DNA from: Arbacia lixula
Taxonomy: Eukaryota; Echinodermata; Echinoidea; Arbacioida; Arbaciidae
Length of the DNA: 64,000 bases
NCBI GenBank assembly: GCA_963669155.1
Contig: OZ022585.1
Coordinates: 5,623,558 to 5,687,557 of the forward strand
Direction of reading: 5' to 3'
The translations under genes were made by a program, and so were the position numbers. Below, in pieces: positions 34,251-46,030 of this stretch; the first letter of the stretch is position 1, and each line of letters begins with the position of its first letter. Under the pieces are notes generated by a model that ran no database searches, was not told the origin of the DNA, and saw only the letters and a program-made list of their open reading frames with translations.

Positions 34251-37200
34251 CTGAGTACAAAATGAGGAAGATCATGATGATAATTCTAAAATCCATCATT
34301 AATTTACTATTATAAACAGAATATGAGATATATGCATAGAACCATATCAAATAAGGACACCTAAGAATCCACTAATCCTTCAACATCTCAATCGGTATGT
34401 ATAGACTATAATCAAAAGAATATCACTTGATGTTACAATAAACATTTCTTGTATTTCAAAATTTCTCCCATGGAACCATAGACACAAAATGTTCTTATGG
34501 GATAGCGCAGATAAATCTCCATTGATGTTGCATTTCTGCTGCCTGTATAAGTAAGTATTCAACAGTTACCTCAATCCAGTGTCCAATAGATATTCAAATG
34601 TATAGTTGAAATCTTGTCCCCAGGCCTTGAACATGAATATCATACTTCATAAAAAGTATCCTTTGTTTGATTTGGTGACCACCCCTACATCCATCATGGG
34701 CGAGATCCAAACTAGGAAGGGACCGCTCACCCCCCCCACACTTGCTCTACCCCTCCCCTTCAGCCTCCCTTACTCCAGGTACAAAAAACCCTGCTCTGCC
34801 AGCAAACTGATCTATCCTTTTAGATGTTTACAGATCGATTCACTTATTTGTTTCCATGCAATAAAGACACACTCACAAGCGGTTTTGCAGCTTCTAGCTG
34901 CTCTCGATAATGACAACCTAATTGCCCCTTTTGAGGTGTTTTCTTCACTGTGGCGAAGAAACACACTGCTTTGGCTTTCGAGGATAACTACATAGAGCAA
35001 TCTCTATACTTGTCGTGATCTGAAAATGCTTGCAACAACACACAGGCAGCGGTACACAGTACCGTACACTGCTTCTGGCTGAGCGCCGCATCCTGCAACC
35101 GTGGCTTATTTTGCCTACAGATATTCTGCAATTTATGACTAAACCGTCCATTTCGCAAGCAATTAATTTCGCAACCCACCCCAAACTGAACACACAGACC
35201 TATAAAATGATACAATACAAGTAGGAAAAGTCATAATGCAATATATACTGACAAGAATTGCACTGTACCTACATGTATAGGTAAAAATAGATTTTGTAAT
35301 GCAGGAATGAACAACCAATAAACAATCTACAAATGTTCCTATGTTCTTATTTTTGCTGTTTGAGGATCGTTTGTGATATGCAGATAAATAAAAACACTGC
35401 AAAATAACCACATTTATAGAAAGCTACTTGATACTTACTCTGAGAGCATAGACTCTCCATGATCTGTTCTCCACCTTTGAAACATGTTTTGGGTAGCGTG
35501 TAAAGTCAAACTTTCTGACTTCCACATTGCACATCTGGCGTATCTAGAAAACACAAACAACAAAGAAGGCACAAGACTTCTAGTCAGTGATACAGTTACA
35601 GTTTGATATTCCGAAGGTTCGTAATTCCGAAGGTTCGTTATTCCGAAGGTTCGTAATTCCAAAACAAGTAAATTGCCTATACCTCGATGCTCATTAGTCC
35701 AAAAACGAAAAAGGGTTCGTTAATCCGAGCATTTGTCGCATAACGTTTGGAATAACGAACCTTTGGAATAACGAGTGCTTCCCAGTGATACTGCAGTACA
35801 CTGAAGAAAAAACATGTATCAAGGAAGACAAACATTCCTCCATTAACCCGTAGCTTACAGAAATCTGGTTTGCCCCTGAGTGAAGTCTATCGGATTGATA
35901 CAGCTCAAGAGTTAAAGGTTTTGGCAAAGTTTGAAGCATAGAAATTATTAATCGACCAGCTCACCATTACATTTGTATTTCAAGCAAACTTGATTTCCAC
36001 ACACATAAATGCAATTACAATAAACCTGCCTAAGGATCACCCAACATAGCAATGCATACTGTGTGGAGGCTGCATGATTGCCTTCTAAATCAAAAGAACA
36101 TATTTTTTACAAGACAATTATAGGAATTCAGTTGATATCTGTTGACTGGTGACGAAATGTCTCCATACATGTATGTTATGTGTAGACTGTCCTACCTATA
36201 TTCGATCCTACAGATAGGGCATTTAACACAGGCATAATGTAATAAGAGGCAAACAACATTGGTGGGTTAAAAATCTACTACTTCAATCAAAGGAGCTAAT
36301 TGTACCTCATTTCATGAGATTCAGGCAAATATTCCTCCAGTAGGACATAGACAGTGAAATATCATATTTATACATTATAATACATGTACATCAATCTTTG
36401 ACCTACACTCCAGCTCAAAGGAATTGGCATAGGGAAAGGGAAAGGGAAGAAAGGGAAGGAGCCGCAGTTTTAAACTGTGGTACATTTTGTCCAGTTCAGT
36501 ATGAAACATGATGCTTTAGCCTAAAAAGCATCATGTTTCATGCTGAACTGGGCAAAATATACAGTGGTTTACAATTGCAGCTCCTTCCCTTTCTTCCCTT
36601 TCCCTTTCCCTATGCCAATTCCTTTGAGCTGGAGTGTACATGTATACGACCCCAAATAAAAAATTGAATTGTTCTTATCACTCTTCCAAATGCAACCCAT
36701 ACTGTGACTGCATATATGTGGCCTGGCTATTCTCCACTTGGATACTGAGCAGTCCAACGACTGCGTAATCTACTGCATGGACATCAGACAACAGGTTGTG
36801 AATAAACTTTATATTTCTTATAAGGTGCAATTTAGCCACACCCCTTTCATCAACTGTAGTTCAATAGCAAATTTTAAAATCCTAACTGGAACAGTGTTCA
36901 CAAAGCATAAATTTCTAACCATGAGCAACAGGCTAAAGAATTAAGTTGTATATTCATTGTTTTACCGGATTAAGAAGATAATGGAAGAGCGGACCATCAA
37001 GAAACAAAACATCGCTGGCCATTTGTAGTGATGGTGTAATTAAAAAAAAGTGTATCGTTTTACCTGCTGCACATATCGTGGATGAAGCCCCAGATTGTAG
37101 ACTATTATCTTTTTGACTGCCATGTGGGCGTGGACAGAGGCCAGCATTCCGAGGCCAGCCTTAATCTTGGAGTTGGCGAGCCCTGTGACGACTACGATGT

Positions 37201-40200
37201 GATCATCCATTTCCTGTGAAGAAACCAAGCAAAACAAGACATAAAGAAAAATACCATGGACTGAGACTCTCTAGTTCAAATTTTGGTGTCTGGGGTGGCA
37301 GGAATGTAGAACTATTTTCAGTGGGTCATGGTAACATGCACTTTACCATGATGGCTGACCTCATGATACATTGCACATTTTTCTCTTTAGGTATTATACA
37401 AATATACCAAGCTGATTGTATAGTGAAAATTATCTATCTGAGGAGGGAGTGGCATAGAACTATTTTTTCTGAGGGGCGAAGCCACCGAGGAAAAAAATAG
37501 TAACTTATGCCAGTCCCTCCGAAGATGGATAATTTTTGATATACTTTCGAACTCAATGCTTGGTATATTTGTTTTATATCCCTTTTGTAAAACAATAACA
37601 GAACAAAAATAGTCGCCTATTTTTCTCTGTCTCGATATCGGTTCATCCCAGGTAAATGCGCAACACGCCGCGCACTGCATTCACTGCGCACTAATTTATG
37701 CTTGCTCCGGTAGAGAGCATGCGCAGTAGTCGCAAGGAAGAAAATAGTAAATAGAGCATGCGCAGTCCTCCCCAGGAAAAAATAGTGAAAACTATCCGGA
37801 GCTCTTCGAGCATCAATTGACCAATCACGTTCCTAGAATACTCATGAATATTCATAGAAGGGATATAATTTGCTCTAAACATCATCGACAGCATTGCAAT
37901 CTTATGTTTGATCACCTGATGCTCTGTAGGCCAATCACTGAAAATATAAATGTAAATATGGGGACAAAGAGGCACAATTGACCTCAATTGGAAACTCATA
38001 CTTGAGTATTATGTAAATATGGGCGCCAGAGGATATGTTATGTCTTGTCCATTGAATTGTTAAAAATGTTGATATGTTTTGTATTTTGTATTGATCTATC
38101 AATGTTGTTGTTATTTATTGTAATGTATTTTTTTATCCATCTAGGCCCTAAGTGACAGCAGTTTTATAATAAGTGAGAAGGCCACCCTGCCTGTTCAAAT
38201 AAAACTTGAAATAAATTAATAAATCAATAAATAAATTTGACCCTTCCCCAATACTGAATACTTGATTTCTGGTCAGTGACTTGCCTTTCTGGGCGGCATC
38301 TGGACACTGATGTCAATCGGCTCCCGGTTGACACGTGCTCGCACATAGAGGGGGTAGTTGTAGTGGATGACCCTGGAAGGGTCACGCGTCACCACCTGCT
38401 GCATGTAGCGCACTCGGTGCCCTAACGTCGATGCGGCCTCCTGCCTCTGCTTCGACACTGCGCATGTATGACAGAAAGACAACAAAGCCATAACGTATGC
38501 ATTCATTTATCATTTATTATTTACTAAAGGTATGTCCACATGGAGGGGATTTGCTATCATATTCCCTTGTCTAAGGTCTATAGATGGTTTTTCAACTCCT
38601 GTGGACGCATAAATGGCCATGGCATTGATACGTTGCTCCAGTAGGATTTGGGGGCTTTGCACCCACAGGAAAGCCCTCATGTCAATGTATGGTACACCAT
38701 TTCCATGTACAGTGTAACCTGTCTATGGTGGCCACCCAAGGGAAACAAAAATTGTGGCCTCTATAGACAGGTGGCTGCTATAAACAGGTTCTTTAACACA
38801 CAATCTCTCTCCGGGAGAATTATTTTACTGGCCACTATAGACAGGTTGGCTGCTATAGACAGGTGGCCACTAAGACAGGTTTGACTGTAAATGTATCATT
38901 TAGAGGGTTGGGGGAGAGGAGAAGGCAGTAGAGAAATACGACCACCACCACCCATCAACCTGTTCTCTACTGAGCCCGCAGTTTGCAGGTTGACTTTTTT
39001 TCCACTCAGATACTAAACAGCACGACTCCCATACAATAACTGTTCGGATATTAGACGACAGGCTATGAATGAGCTTCAAATACCTTAAAGGACAATCAAA
39101 CCACCACCCTTTGGTGATACTGCAGTTCCGCGACAAATGTTGACATCCTAACGAGACCAGAGTTCACAAAGCCAGAAAATCTAACAGTGAGCAACAGGTT
39201 GATACCCGGCAACTTATTTTAGTAATTTCTTCATTCATTCAGTCTTTTTTTAAAAGGGTATAGCCCCATCGGTGAGCTTGCACTTTTCTGTCTGGGGGGG
39301 GGGGGGGGGGCCCTGTGTGCAATAATACACTACAATACATGACATAAACATAATATAGCTATAAATCAAAAGGGCAACAAAGATCAAGTGATGAAAAATT
39401 CATGTTTCACAAACGCAGAAAGAGGATCAATGCTTCAACATGCATCACATAAGTGAAAACAATATAATTTTATGTACTGTAGTATTGTAGCACATAATAT
39501 TACAAACATACCACATGGAAATTAGAAAGTTTTGCTGTGCTATAATCACGTGTGAGGTAACTTTATGTTTTGTTTCCAAATTAAGTTTTCACAAAAAGAG
39601 CTGTTTTAATGACAATGTACTTGGAATTAAAAGATATAATGGTCAATTTTCATGAATCATTAAAAGGTGGACCTTATTATAAAGTTTGTGAAATTTAACA
39701 AAAGAGGTGTTTCAGTAAAAGTCTAGTTTTGATCGCTAATAAATATTTGTTTTTGTAAAAGACAGAGGTGACAACAGTAGAAAATGTTCTTGAAACAGCA
39801 CAAATAGGGGTTGATGTTGTTAACGTAGTGACTGATCATATGTTACACCTCAAAATATAAAGTGACATCACCAGGACATATGCATTTCAGAGGATCAGAG
39901 ACAGGATAAGGGATAAGATCTCAATACAAATGAGCTGCATTATGAGCACTGCCTGGGCCAGATGAAATACGACAAAGGGCGTGTTTATCAACTCTTTTTT
40001 TGGTAGAATTAAGGTTTCCAAATGCGTTTGAATTTTTAAAAACGCAAAGGTGTTTTGATTATGGGGTTCGGAAAGCCGTTTTGAAACACGCAAATTTCTG
40101 CGATCCTACATGCGTTTGAGCCAGAAACGCGTTTAGAGAAGCGAAATAAACGCAAAGCAGTTTTGAAATGACTTTAAACCATGTGTTTCCGTAAACACAT

Positions 40201-40538
40201 CAATCGCACACTATTGTACTACAGTGCACGTGTAACGGCGCCATAGAGCTGAGCAGTGACAAGGCTGGTTTTCGACTTGGGCGATTGAATTGATAAACGC
40301 ACCGTTTTTTTTAAACGCGTTTGGAAACACATTTGGAAACGTGTTCGTAAAGGCCTTTGGAAACGCGTTTCAAATTCTGAAAAGATGATAAACACGCCCT
40401 AAGAAGAATTTGCGTGCATTATTGGTAAAAATATACACACAAATCACATAAAGTGTGAATGCTCTTACCGATGAAGAGGGCGACAAGCAGGAGTCCAACT
40501 AGGACAAGGAGAAGGCCGGTTTTAACGGTAACCCTCAT
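33681..40538 (-). CDS. Type II membrane protein resembling DUF1647 family (gene C), 355 aa
   Basis: Coding exons in order: 40538-40469, 38457-38285, 37213-37064, 35543-35439, 34250-33681, with phases that close. Introns are GT-AG except after exon 2, where the donor is AAG|GCAAGT (GC-AG). Residues 1-23, MRVTVKTGLLLVLVGLLLVA then LFI, form a short cytoplasmic end and one signal anchor, so the bulk should be lumenal. The core includes VVVTGLANSKIKAGLGMLAS, KKIIVYNLGL (near 116), CNVEVRKFDFTRYPKHV (136-152), and EFGAFFYASPMVRF (171-184), with several NxS/T sequons. As I recall the family, DUF1647 proteins share the VYDLGL, CNVE.R.FDF..YP.HV and D.S.RF blocks and look glycosyltransferase-like. 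Here the last block reads YASPMVRF without the acidic residue. The function is unknown and the family call is from memory. Confidence 0.7.
35439..35543 (-). CDS. Gene C coding exon 4
   Basis: Residues 132-166: IRQMCNVEVRKFDFTRYPKH and ENRSWRVYALR. 105 nt, phase 0, acceptor TTTTCTAG, donor GTAAGT. Confidence 0.8.
35606..35774. repeat. Fold-back built on ATTCCGAAGGTTCGT repeats
   Basis: Three head-to-tail 16-bp units of ATTCCGAAGGTTCGTA type lie at 35608-35658. Inverted diverged units (AATAACGAACCTTTGGAATA) lie at 35750-35774, with about 90 bp between. In gene C intron 4. Confidence 0.75.
36403..36639. mobile_element. Fold-back element family 1, copy 2
   Basis: 237 bp from TACACTCCAGCTCAAAGG to CCTTTGAGCTGGAGTGTA, near-perfect inverted arms. 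In gene C intron 3. Confidence 0.92.
37064..37213 (-). CDS. Gene C coding exon 3
   Basis: Residues 82-131: EMDDHIVVVTGLANSKIKAG and KKIIVYNLGLHPRYVQQ. An alternating beta-alpha pattern, like the start of a nucleotide-binding fold. Phase 0 at both ends. Confidence 0.8.
37398..37572. mobile_element. Small fold-back element
   Basis: Termini ACAAATATACCAAGC and GCTTGGTATATTTGT are exact inverses. Inner arms (AGGAGGGAGTGGCATAGAAC and its inverse) pair around GAGGGGCGAAGCCACCGAGG. Unit of about 175 bp, non-coding, in gene C intron 2 just past exon 3. Confidence 0.8.
38030..38236 (+). mobile_element. LINE 3' tail
   Basis: A TTG-rich region leads into GGCCCTAAGTGACAGCAGTT, AGGCCACCCTGCCTGTTC and AATAAAACTTGAAATAAATT with trailing AATAAATAAAT. 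Typical CR1/L2-like 3' end. In gene C intron 2, antisense to the gene. Confidence 0.55.
38285..38457 (-). CDS. Gene C coding exon 2
   Basis: Residues 24-81: a basic stem-like region (SKQRQEAASTLGHRVRYMQQ) ending VQMPPRK. Acceptor GCGCAG; non-canonical GC donor in perfect context. Confidence 0.75.
38708..38889. mobile_element. Fold-back element with CTGTCTATAGTGGCC arms
   Basis: Ends TACAGTGTAACCTGTCTATG and AAGACAGGTTTGACTGTA are inverted. Internally the motif CTATAGACAGGTGGC recurs in direct and inverted form. Bounded by TA. In gene C intron 1. Confidence 0.75.
39294..39311. repeat. Poly-G run
   Basis: About 18 G residues; the true length may be affected by sequencing error. Confidence 0.8.
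39974..40401. mobile_element. Fold-back element with GGGCGTGTTTATCA ends
   Basis: Left end AGGGCGTGTTTATCAACTC and right end GATGATAAACACGCCCT are inverted. Inside, variants of TTTGGAAACGCGTTT recur in both orientations. About 430 bp, non-coding, in gene C intron 1 just upstream in position of the coding exon 1 donor. Confidence 0.8.
40469..40538 (-). CDS. Gene C coding exon 1
   Basis: ATG at 40538 and the membrane anchor. The exon begins at 40542 after an ATTTGCAG acceptor, so at least one untranslated exon lies upstream. Donor GTAAGA. Confidence 0.75.
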
Positions 40539-40578
40539 GGTCCTGCAAATAAAGAGAGTGTAAAGAGAAAAGATACCT

Positions 40579-40739
40579 GGGCCCCGTTGCATAAAACTTA
40601 CCATTAATGGTAACTCTGTCAATCAATGGTAACTACCATGGCAACATTACTGGACAGCCAATCAAATTCAAAGTTTTCATAGAAGTTGCCATTGATAGCA
40701 AAGTTACTATCAATGGTAAGTTTTATGCAACATGGCCCT
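40579..40739. mobile_element. Fold-back element family 3, copy 1
   Basis: Begins GGGCCCCGTTGCATAAAACT and ends AGTTTTATGCAACATGGCCC. Arms contain ACCATTAATGGTAAC and inverse. About 160 bp. Lies about 36 bp upstream of the acceptor of gene C coding exon 1. A second copy is at 50135-50292. Confidence 0.85.
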
Positions 40740-43700
40740 GATCTGATGCACAAAAGAACATAGACAGTGTGTCCCTTTTTCAGGTCAAACACATTAAAAT
40801 GGTAGAAAGCACATAGAATGGAAAGAAACTGTATCAGAAATTCCCTCCAAATAATAGAACTGGAAACTAGCTGCGAAATTATAGCGATCACTAGATATTG
40901 GTGAGGTTTTGGGCTGGTCGTCTGAAATGCTGACAGGGACAATATGATTATGAATGTGGACTTAGAAATGTGATATGATTAGGAATGTGATTAGGAATAT
41001 GATTAGGAATGTGGTCAGTGCATTTTGAGCGTTTAAAAAAAGGATAGATTTTTCACTTTTCCTGAAAATGTTTGTGAAGCAATGACTGTATGAGATTTCA
41101 TACACTCATCTTATTGTTAGGGTAGAGTGCAGATTCCTGCCAAGTCTCATGACATTATAAAAATAATGCAAATAGGACACCCTGTCTTTAAGTGTTTGTT
41201 TACTATACAAAACATAGAAAGTATGTACCTGGATTTGAGAGAGTTAAAGGAGTATAAAAAAAACTATAAATAAGCTTTGCTTCTAAAAAGTATGAAACCC
41301 TGATGACAATTAGAATTGATAGACGCAGTCAAAAAATCACTCACACACAGATTATGTGGAACCGTTTTTGTTGTCAAAACGAACCAAGCTCTGAATTTAC
41401 AAACTAAGGTTTGTTGAAAAAAGATTGAAGTGGAATGAAAACCTGATAACAACCAGAGTCGATAAATGCAGACAAAATTACACAAATGGTAATCTTATGC
41501 TTAGAACTAATAATCTTAGGTTTTGTCATACCTGTTACATGTGTAATATACTTGCTGTATATACGTACACATGTTCAGGTGCATAGTGGTTTGTTGATAT
41601 TTAGAAGTTTTTAATTTAAAAACAATTTAAAAGTCTTCCTGTCATTCTTACATATCATTACAACACCGTCAACGCTGAAAATCGTTGCAATTTGCCAATT
41701 TATTTGGAGAAAACCCAGATTTTGTCACGAGCCACCTCCTTGGCACGTACAGTCTTCGCTGCGGTAAAACATAAACTGAGCTTTATTAGCATACAAAAAA
41801 AAAAAAGCGCTAGGCATAGCCTTTATCCAAGTCTCTTTGAGTTATTACTCACGTAGGACGTGGAAGCGCTCATTGGTTTTCTAAGTTGATAAATGAAGCA
41901 CCGTACATATCTCAAACTGGGAAGTAAGGGAGCAACAAAGTTTTACAATGATTTTTGGTGAAGATTTATAGAACCTTGCTGGGCCAGACAACCTGATTCC
42001 AAAAGGTACTTGAAATTGTGAGTAAACGATTATTTTTTTTTCAGTGTAACTTGCGTATCTAGAGTAATGTAAGGAAGACGACCTGTGAGTGATTTCATTT
42101 TATTTAGGTCAATGAGTTTGTTGCACGTAATTGAAGTTTTGGGCCGTTTCGTCATACTTCGTACACACAGCCTATGGAGTTTGTAGCTGGTGGGTTTTGT
42201 CCAAAAATAAATGAAAGTTTACACAAACAAACTAATTTGAAGCTTGGAAATAAAGAGTCTAACTAACTTCACAAACATATTGAGAATCCATTCTTTGGTT
42301 ATTTTAAGGCTCCTGCACCGCATCAGTGTTGGTACCCTGCCACCACAGAAATATTAAACTTTTTAAATCAAGTTTGTGCCAAGTTTAATGCTATAATTTT
42401 GTAGAGTAAAAATCTTGTTGCAAGGGAAATCTAGCAATATGTTCTTCTAAAAGCTCCACTAAAAGTAGAGTGCTTGTAAATCTGTCTCTACAATAAATTG
42501 GTATCTGATTGATATCTGAATGGGCCTACACTCCAGCTCAAAGGAATTGGCATAGGGAAAGGGAAAGGGAAGAAAGGGAAGGAGCCGCAGTTTTAAACCG
42601 CTGTATATTCTGTCCAGTTCAGCATGAAACATGATGCTTTAGCCTAAAAACCAAGTTTCATGCTGAACTGGACAAAATATACTGCAGTTTAAAACTGCGG
42701 GTCCTTCCCTTTCCTCCCTTTCCCTTTCTCTATGCCAATTCCTTTGAGCTGTAGTGTATAAGCAGGGAAGTGTTATAGGAAGGAGTAGAAACTCAAGCAT
42801 AATACATTCAAACAGCTGTATGGGTTCTAAAGCGTGCTCATGAATGTCAAAAGAATTCCAAAATCATGACAATGCTTTGATGTTCCATGTGCCGAGTCGA
42901 CATTTAGCTGATGTCAACTTGAAAAGAAATTTCTTTAATTTCCCATTTGTCTGTAGACGTTTTGTTTTTGACAAATTCATTTGCAAACTATAAGGAAGTT
43001 AACGGCAGATAATGACAGATCCTAATACTCTGCTTTTGTTTCGAAAAGTATTAAGGAATCATTAAAAATCGGACATATAAGCTATTTGTATTAATGACAA
43101 GATTGAAAAATTTCTTCACTTTCCGACAACTTGTGCATTTGGGAGATTCAACCACCCTCAAAATGATATATTAAGCTGTGTGATATCATTAACAGCGTTT
43201 GTGTGTGTTTGCGTGAAGCAGAGATATTTTACTTGAAACACTTGTTTATTTGTGTTTGCTGATACCTGTTGTGCTCATGGAAGTATTCATGTCATTAACA
43301 GAACGGGACAAGCGAAATGAGACTGTACATTTCTTTTGTTCTCTCTGAGCTGAGAAACCGTTGCCACACAATCATGTTCATAATTGTTCAAACACCTGAA
43401 CAGCACCTGTTGAGAACACCATAACTTTTCAGCGGCTTGGCACATGGGTTCAAAGAAAGAAAGTTGCTTCCTATCCTTCCATAACACATCCCTGGTATAA
43501 GACAGCCTACAGTGGTAGCTAGCACAGTGCCAGTGGCTTTTGAGTCTGACGTTGGCCTGGTTGTAAAGAAGAACATATTTCATTTGTTTTCTTATAATAT
43601 TAAGGCCAAGAGTGTATATTGGCCACTAGACCTTTTTATCATTCACGATACTTTAAAAGTTATGCCTATTAACAAGATCCCATGCACGTACCAACACCGT

Positions 43701-43968
43701 ACCACACCAGCTCCCCGCCCGGCGCGGCGCCATCACATCATCCGACCAGCCCTGCCAGCGCACCTGGCGCAATCCAAACCCAGTACAGCCTAGAGGCTCG
43801 CACTGCATGGCGCCCCAGCCCAAATTATGGTGGTTTCTTCTTGGGGCTATAAAAATAAGTTGTGAACTTGGTACCGTGCCCGTAGCCTACTAAGTACCTG
43901 AACTCCGCATGTTCTGATCCGTATTTTTGATAGGCTGATCTCGTACTCAAATGGCTTAAGTTACTTAC
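40740..43968. other. Putative 5' intron of gene C
   Basis: If the donor at 43968 is real this is one long first intron. Besides the family 1 element at 42527 it contains AT-rich unique-looking DNA with no conserved frame that I can recognise. Confidence 0.4.
42527..42759. mobile_element. Fold-back element family 1, copy 3
   Basis: 233 bp, TACACTCCAGCTCAAAGG to CCTTTGAGCTGTAGTGTA, with a slightly shortened centre relative to copies 1 and 2. Confidence 0.92.
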
Positions 43969-44110
43969 CAGTTTTATTTGCAGGAAGTAGCACTTGCAGC
44001 GGATAGGATGTTGAGTCGTAGACTTGTACATGTACTTCAAAATAACTCCAGACGTCCACCACGGCACCTGTCCGTACACTCGTGTTGTTTACTCTTTATC
44101 GATCGACTTG
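43969..44110 (-). promoter_or_regulatory. Possible untranslated first exon and promoter area of gene C
   Basis: On the minus strand a consensus donor, AACTG|GTAAGT, ends at 43969. Upstream sequence is GC-richer and CpG-containing between about 43.7 and 44.2 kb, unlike the flanks. Gene C coding exon 1 starts at an acceptor, so an upstream leader exon is required, and this is the best candidate I can see. The 5' boundary is arbitrary. Confidence 0.3.
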
Positions 44111-44533
44111 AGCTCCAGCTCCGGGTGCAATGCATATACGTGTCATGTACACAGTCAACAGTTTTATACACACTCGATCGAGTGTATTTAGTGCGTGCGG
44201 GCAGGTGGAATCGAGCAATGTCCCGTTTTCGTAATATGTATTCACAACTTTCCCAGCATATGCACAGTAACTGTGAAGTAACGCGTTATTGCACTCATCT
44301 GATCTATAGCCATTCAGATTCAATGAATGGAATGCAATTTGAATCAATTAGTTGTTGCTACTTGGACAAACCCAGCCCTGGGCGTAGGGGGAATGAGGGG
44401 GGATGGCATGTACAGTCATCGCCCCAGGTTTGGGGGAATAATATTTGCTTTCTTAATAAGCCATAATGATGATAATAATAGTAAAAATAATAATGATAAC
44501 AATCATGATATTGATAATTTTTAATATAATTGA

Positions 44534-44729
44534 TAATGCATAATCCTCATCATTATTGTAATTGTGTTTATTGGTATCAGCCGCATTCACACGGTGAAAG
44601 CCAATTCAGAAGGTAAACAAGAAAAAATTATAAATGCATAATCCTCATCATTATTGTAATTGTGTTTATTGGTATCAGCCGCATTCACACGGTGAAAGTC
44701 AATTCAGAAGGTAAACAAGAAAAAATCTT
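44534..44729. repeat. Recent 98-bp tandem duplication
   Basis: Units start at about 44537 and 44635 (TGCATAATCCTCATCATTAT) and differ at one position in the compared stretch (AAGCCAATTC versus AAGTCAATTC). Followed by a large fold-back. Confidence 0.9.
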
Positions 44730-44764
44730 GCAAGTACTTTGTGGTTATCTTGTGGTTTGTCCTC

Positions 44765-45463
44765 ACTAAGCAAAATAGCATAACTTTTTATCGAAGAGGT
44801 TTTGGGCAAAATAATTTGACAGGATTGTTTCTCACCTTATTGACTAACTGCTGTGTGAAAATCACATAAATCCAATAAGTCATGCGTGAGTGGGCAAATT
44901 TAAGAGGCAAAAATGGAACTTTTCAAAAGTCACAAGGATGATTTTGGGTTTCTGTCATATGAATTTTTGATGAATTCCATTTCTGGTGCATAACTTATGT
45001 CCTTTCATTGTTTATCATCCACCTCTCGATGCACCTACACCTATCCCGACATTTAACCCATTGTTCTGGTTGAGTGAGCACCGTTTACAAATATTCATCC
45101 CTCTTGAGTTTGAAACTTTTAAAAACCCTTTATTTTTGTGAAAACATACAACTGGATATTTTGACAAAGATTTAACATGACCTGTTATGTAAACACCAGA
45201 AGTCATTTCCGTGTCATGGTTGAGTGAATACACTTTAAAAATCGCACAAGAAGTGCCAAAATGTATATACTGTTAAAACTGCATAAACAATTGTCCTTGT
45301 GACTTTGAAAAGTTAAATTTTTGCCTTTAAAATTTGCCCACTCATGCATGACTAATTAGATTAATGTCATTTTCACTCATAGGTTAGTCAATAAGTTAAG
45401 GAACAATCCTGCAAATTATTTTGCCCAAAACCGATTCGATAAAACGTTATGCTATTTTGCTTA
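44765..45463. mobile_element. Large (about 700 bp) fold-back element
   Basis: Left arm: ACTAAGCAAAATAGCATAAC, TTTGGGCAAAATAATTTG and GTGGGCAAATTTAAGAGGCA. The right arm is its inverse, ending at CGTTATGCTATTTTGCTTA. Arms are about 170-190 bp, with internal inverted sequence and a non-coding centre. It ends at a poly-G run of about 17. Confidence 0.8.
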
Positions 45464-45661
45464 GGGGGGGGGGGGGGGAGGGGCTTACATTTTTGTTGTA
45501 TTTAGAACACAAAAACTCGTAGTGAGTTCGCAAAGCAGGAGGCCCTTCCTTAATTTTTTGTAAGGGGAAAAAATATGTGAGTGTGTCCCTTACATTATTC
45601 ACAGCATGAATTGATTTTCGGATTCTAGGATGGCTCATAATAAGAAGTAGAAAACATCAAA

Positions 45662-46020
45662 GATCACTTCTTTTCCAAGCATAATGAGAAAGAAGAACAT
45701 GATGACGAACAGCCGTCTACATCAAAATCGGATGATGTCGGAGATAGGCTTGTTCGTCCGGAAGTTCAACCAGAAGAAAGTGCCGTTGAGGGCGATGGAA
45801 CATCTAATGCGAAAGATGATAACTGATGCCGGTTTTAACGACTGGGTTAGCCCCAATCACCCCCTGCAACTTCTTCCCTTCCCGTACTAACTAAACCGCA
45901 GAAAATTCTGTTTCAAGCCAAATGGTACCCAGACTACCCCTGGATCCATTATGAACCCTCCCTGCAAAATTGTGTCAGTCCATTCTGTACGTACTCGTAC
46001 GCCACGGTGTGTAGATCTTG
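45662..46020 (+). pseudogene. Decayed transposase-like fragment with TTF-type zinc finger
   Basis: Two frames make protein-like sequence. From 45662: HFFSKHNEKEEHDDEQPSTS ... SAVEGDGTSNAKDDN then stop. From 45893: KPQKILFQAKWYPDYPWIHY, EPSLQNCVSPFC and further Cys residues. The FQ.KW...fPW..Y block followed by a Cys pair resembles the TTF/ZMYM-type zinc finger found near the N-terminus of many hAT-like transposases and their domesticated relatives. The frame is broken between the two parts and no DDE or dimerisation region is present, so this is a relic. A fold-back element follows directly at 46031. Confidence 0.45.
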
Positions 46021-46030
46021 TCGAAACTAT

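Noticed and set aside
43978-44466. 162-codon open frame on the plus strand
   Set aside because: No recognisable domain. It overlaps the candidate gene C leader on the other strand and has no coding-like pattern.
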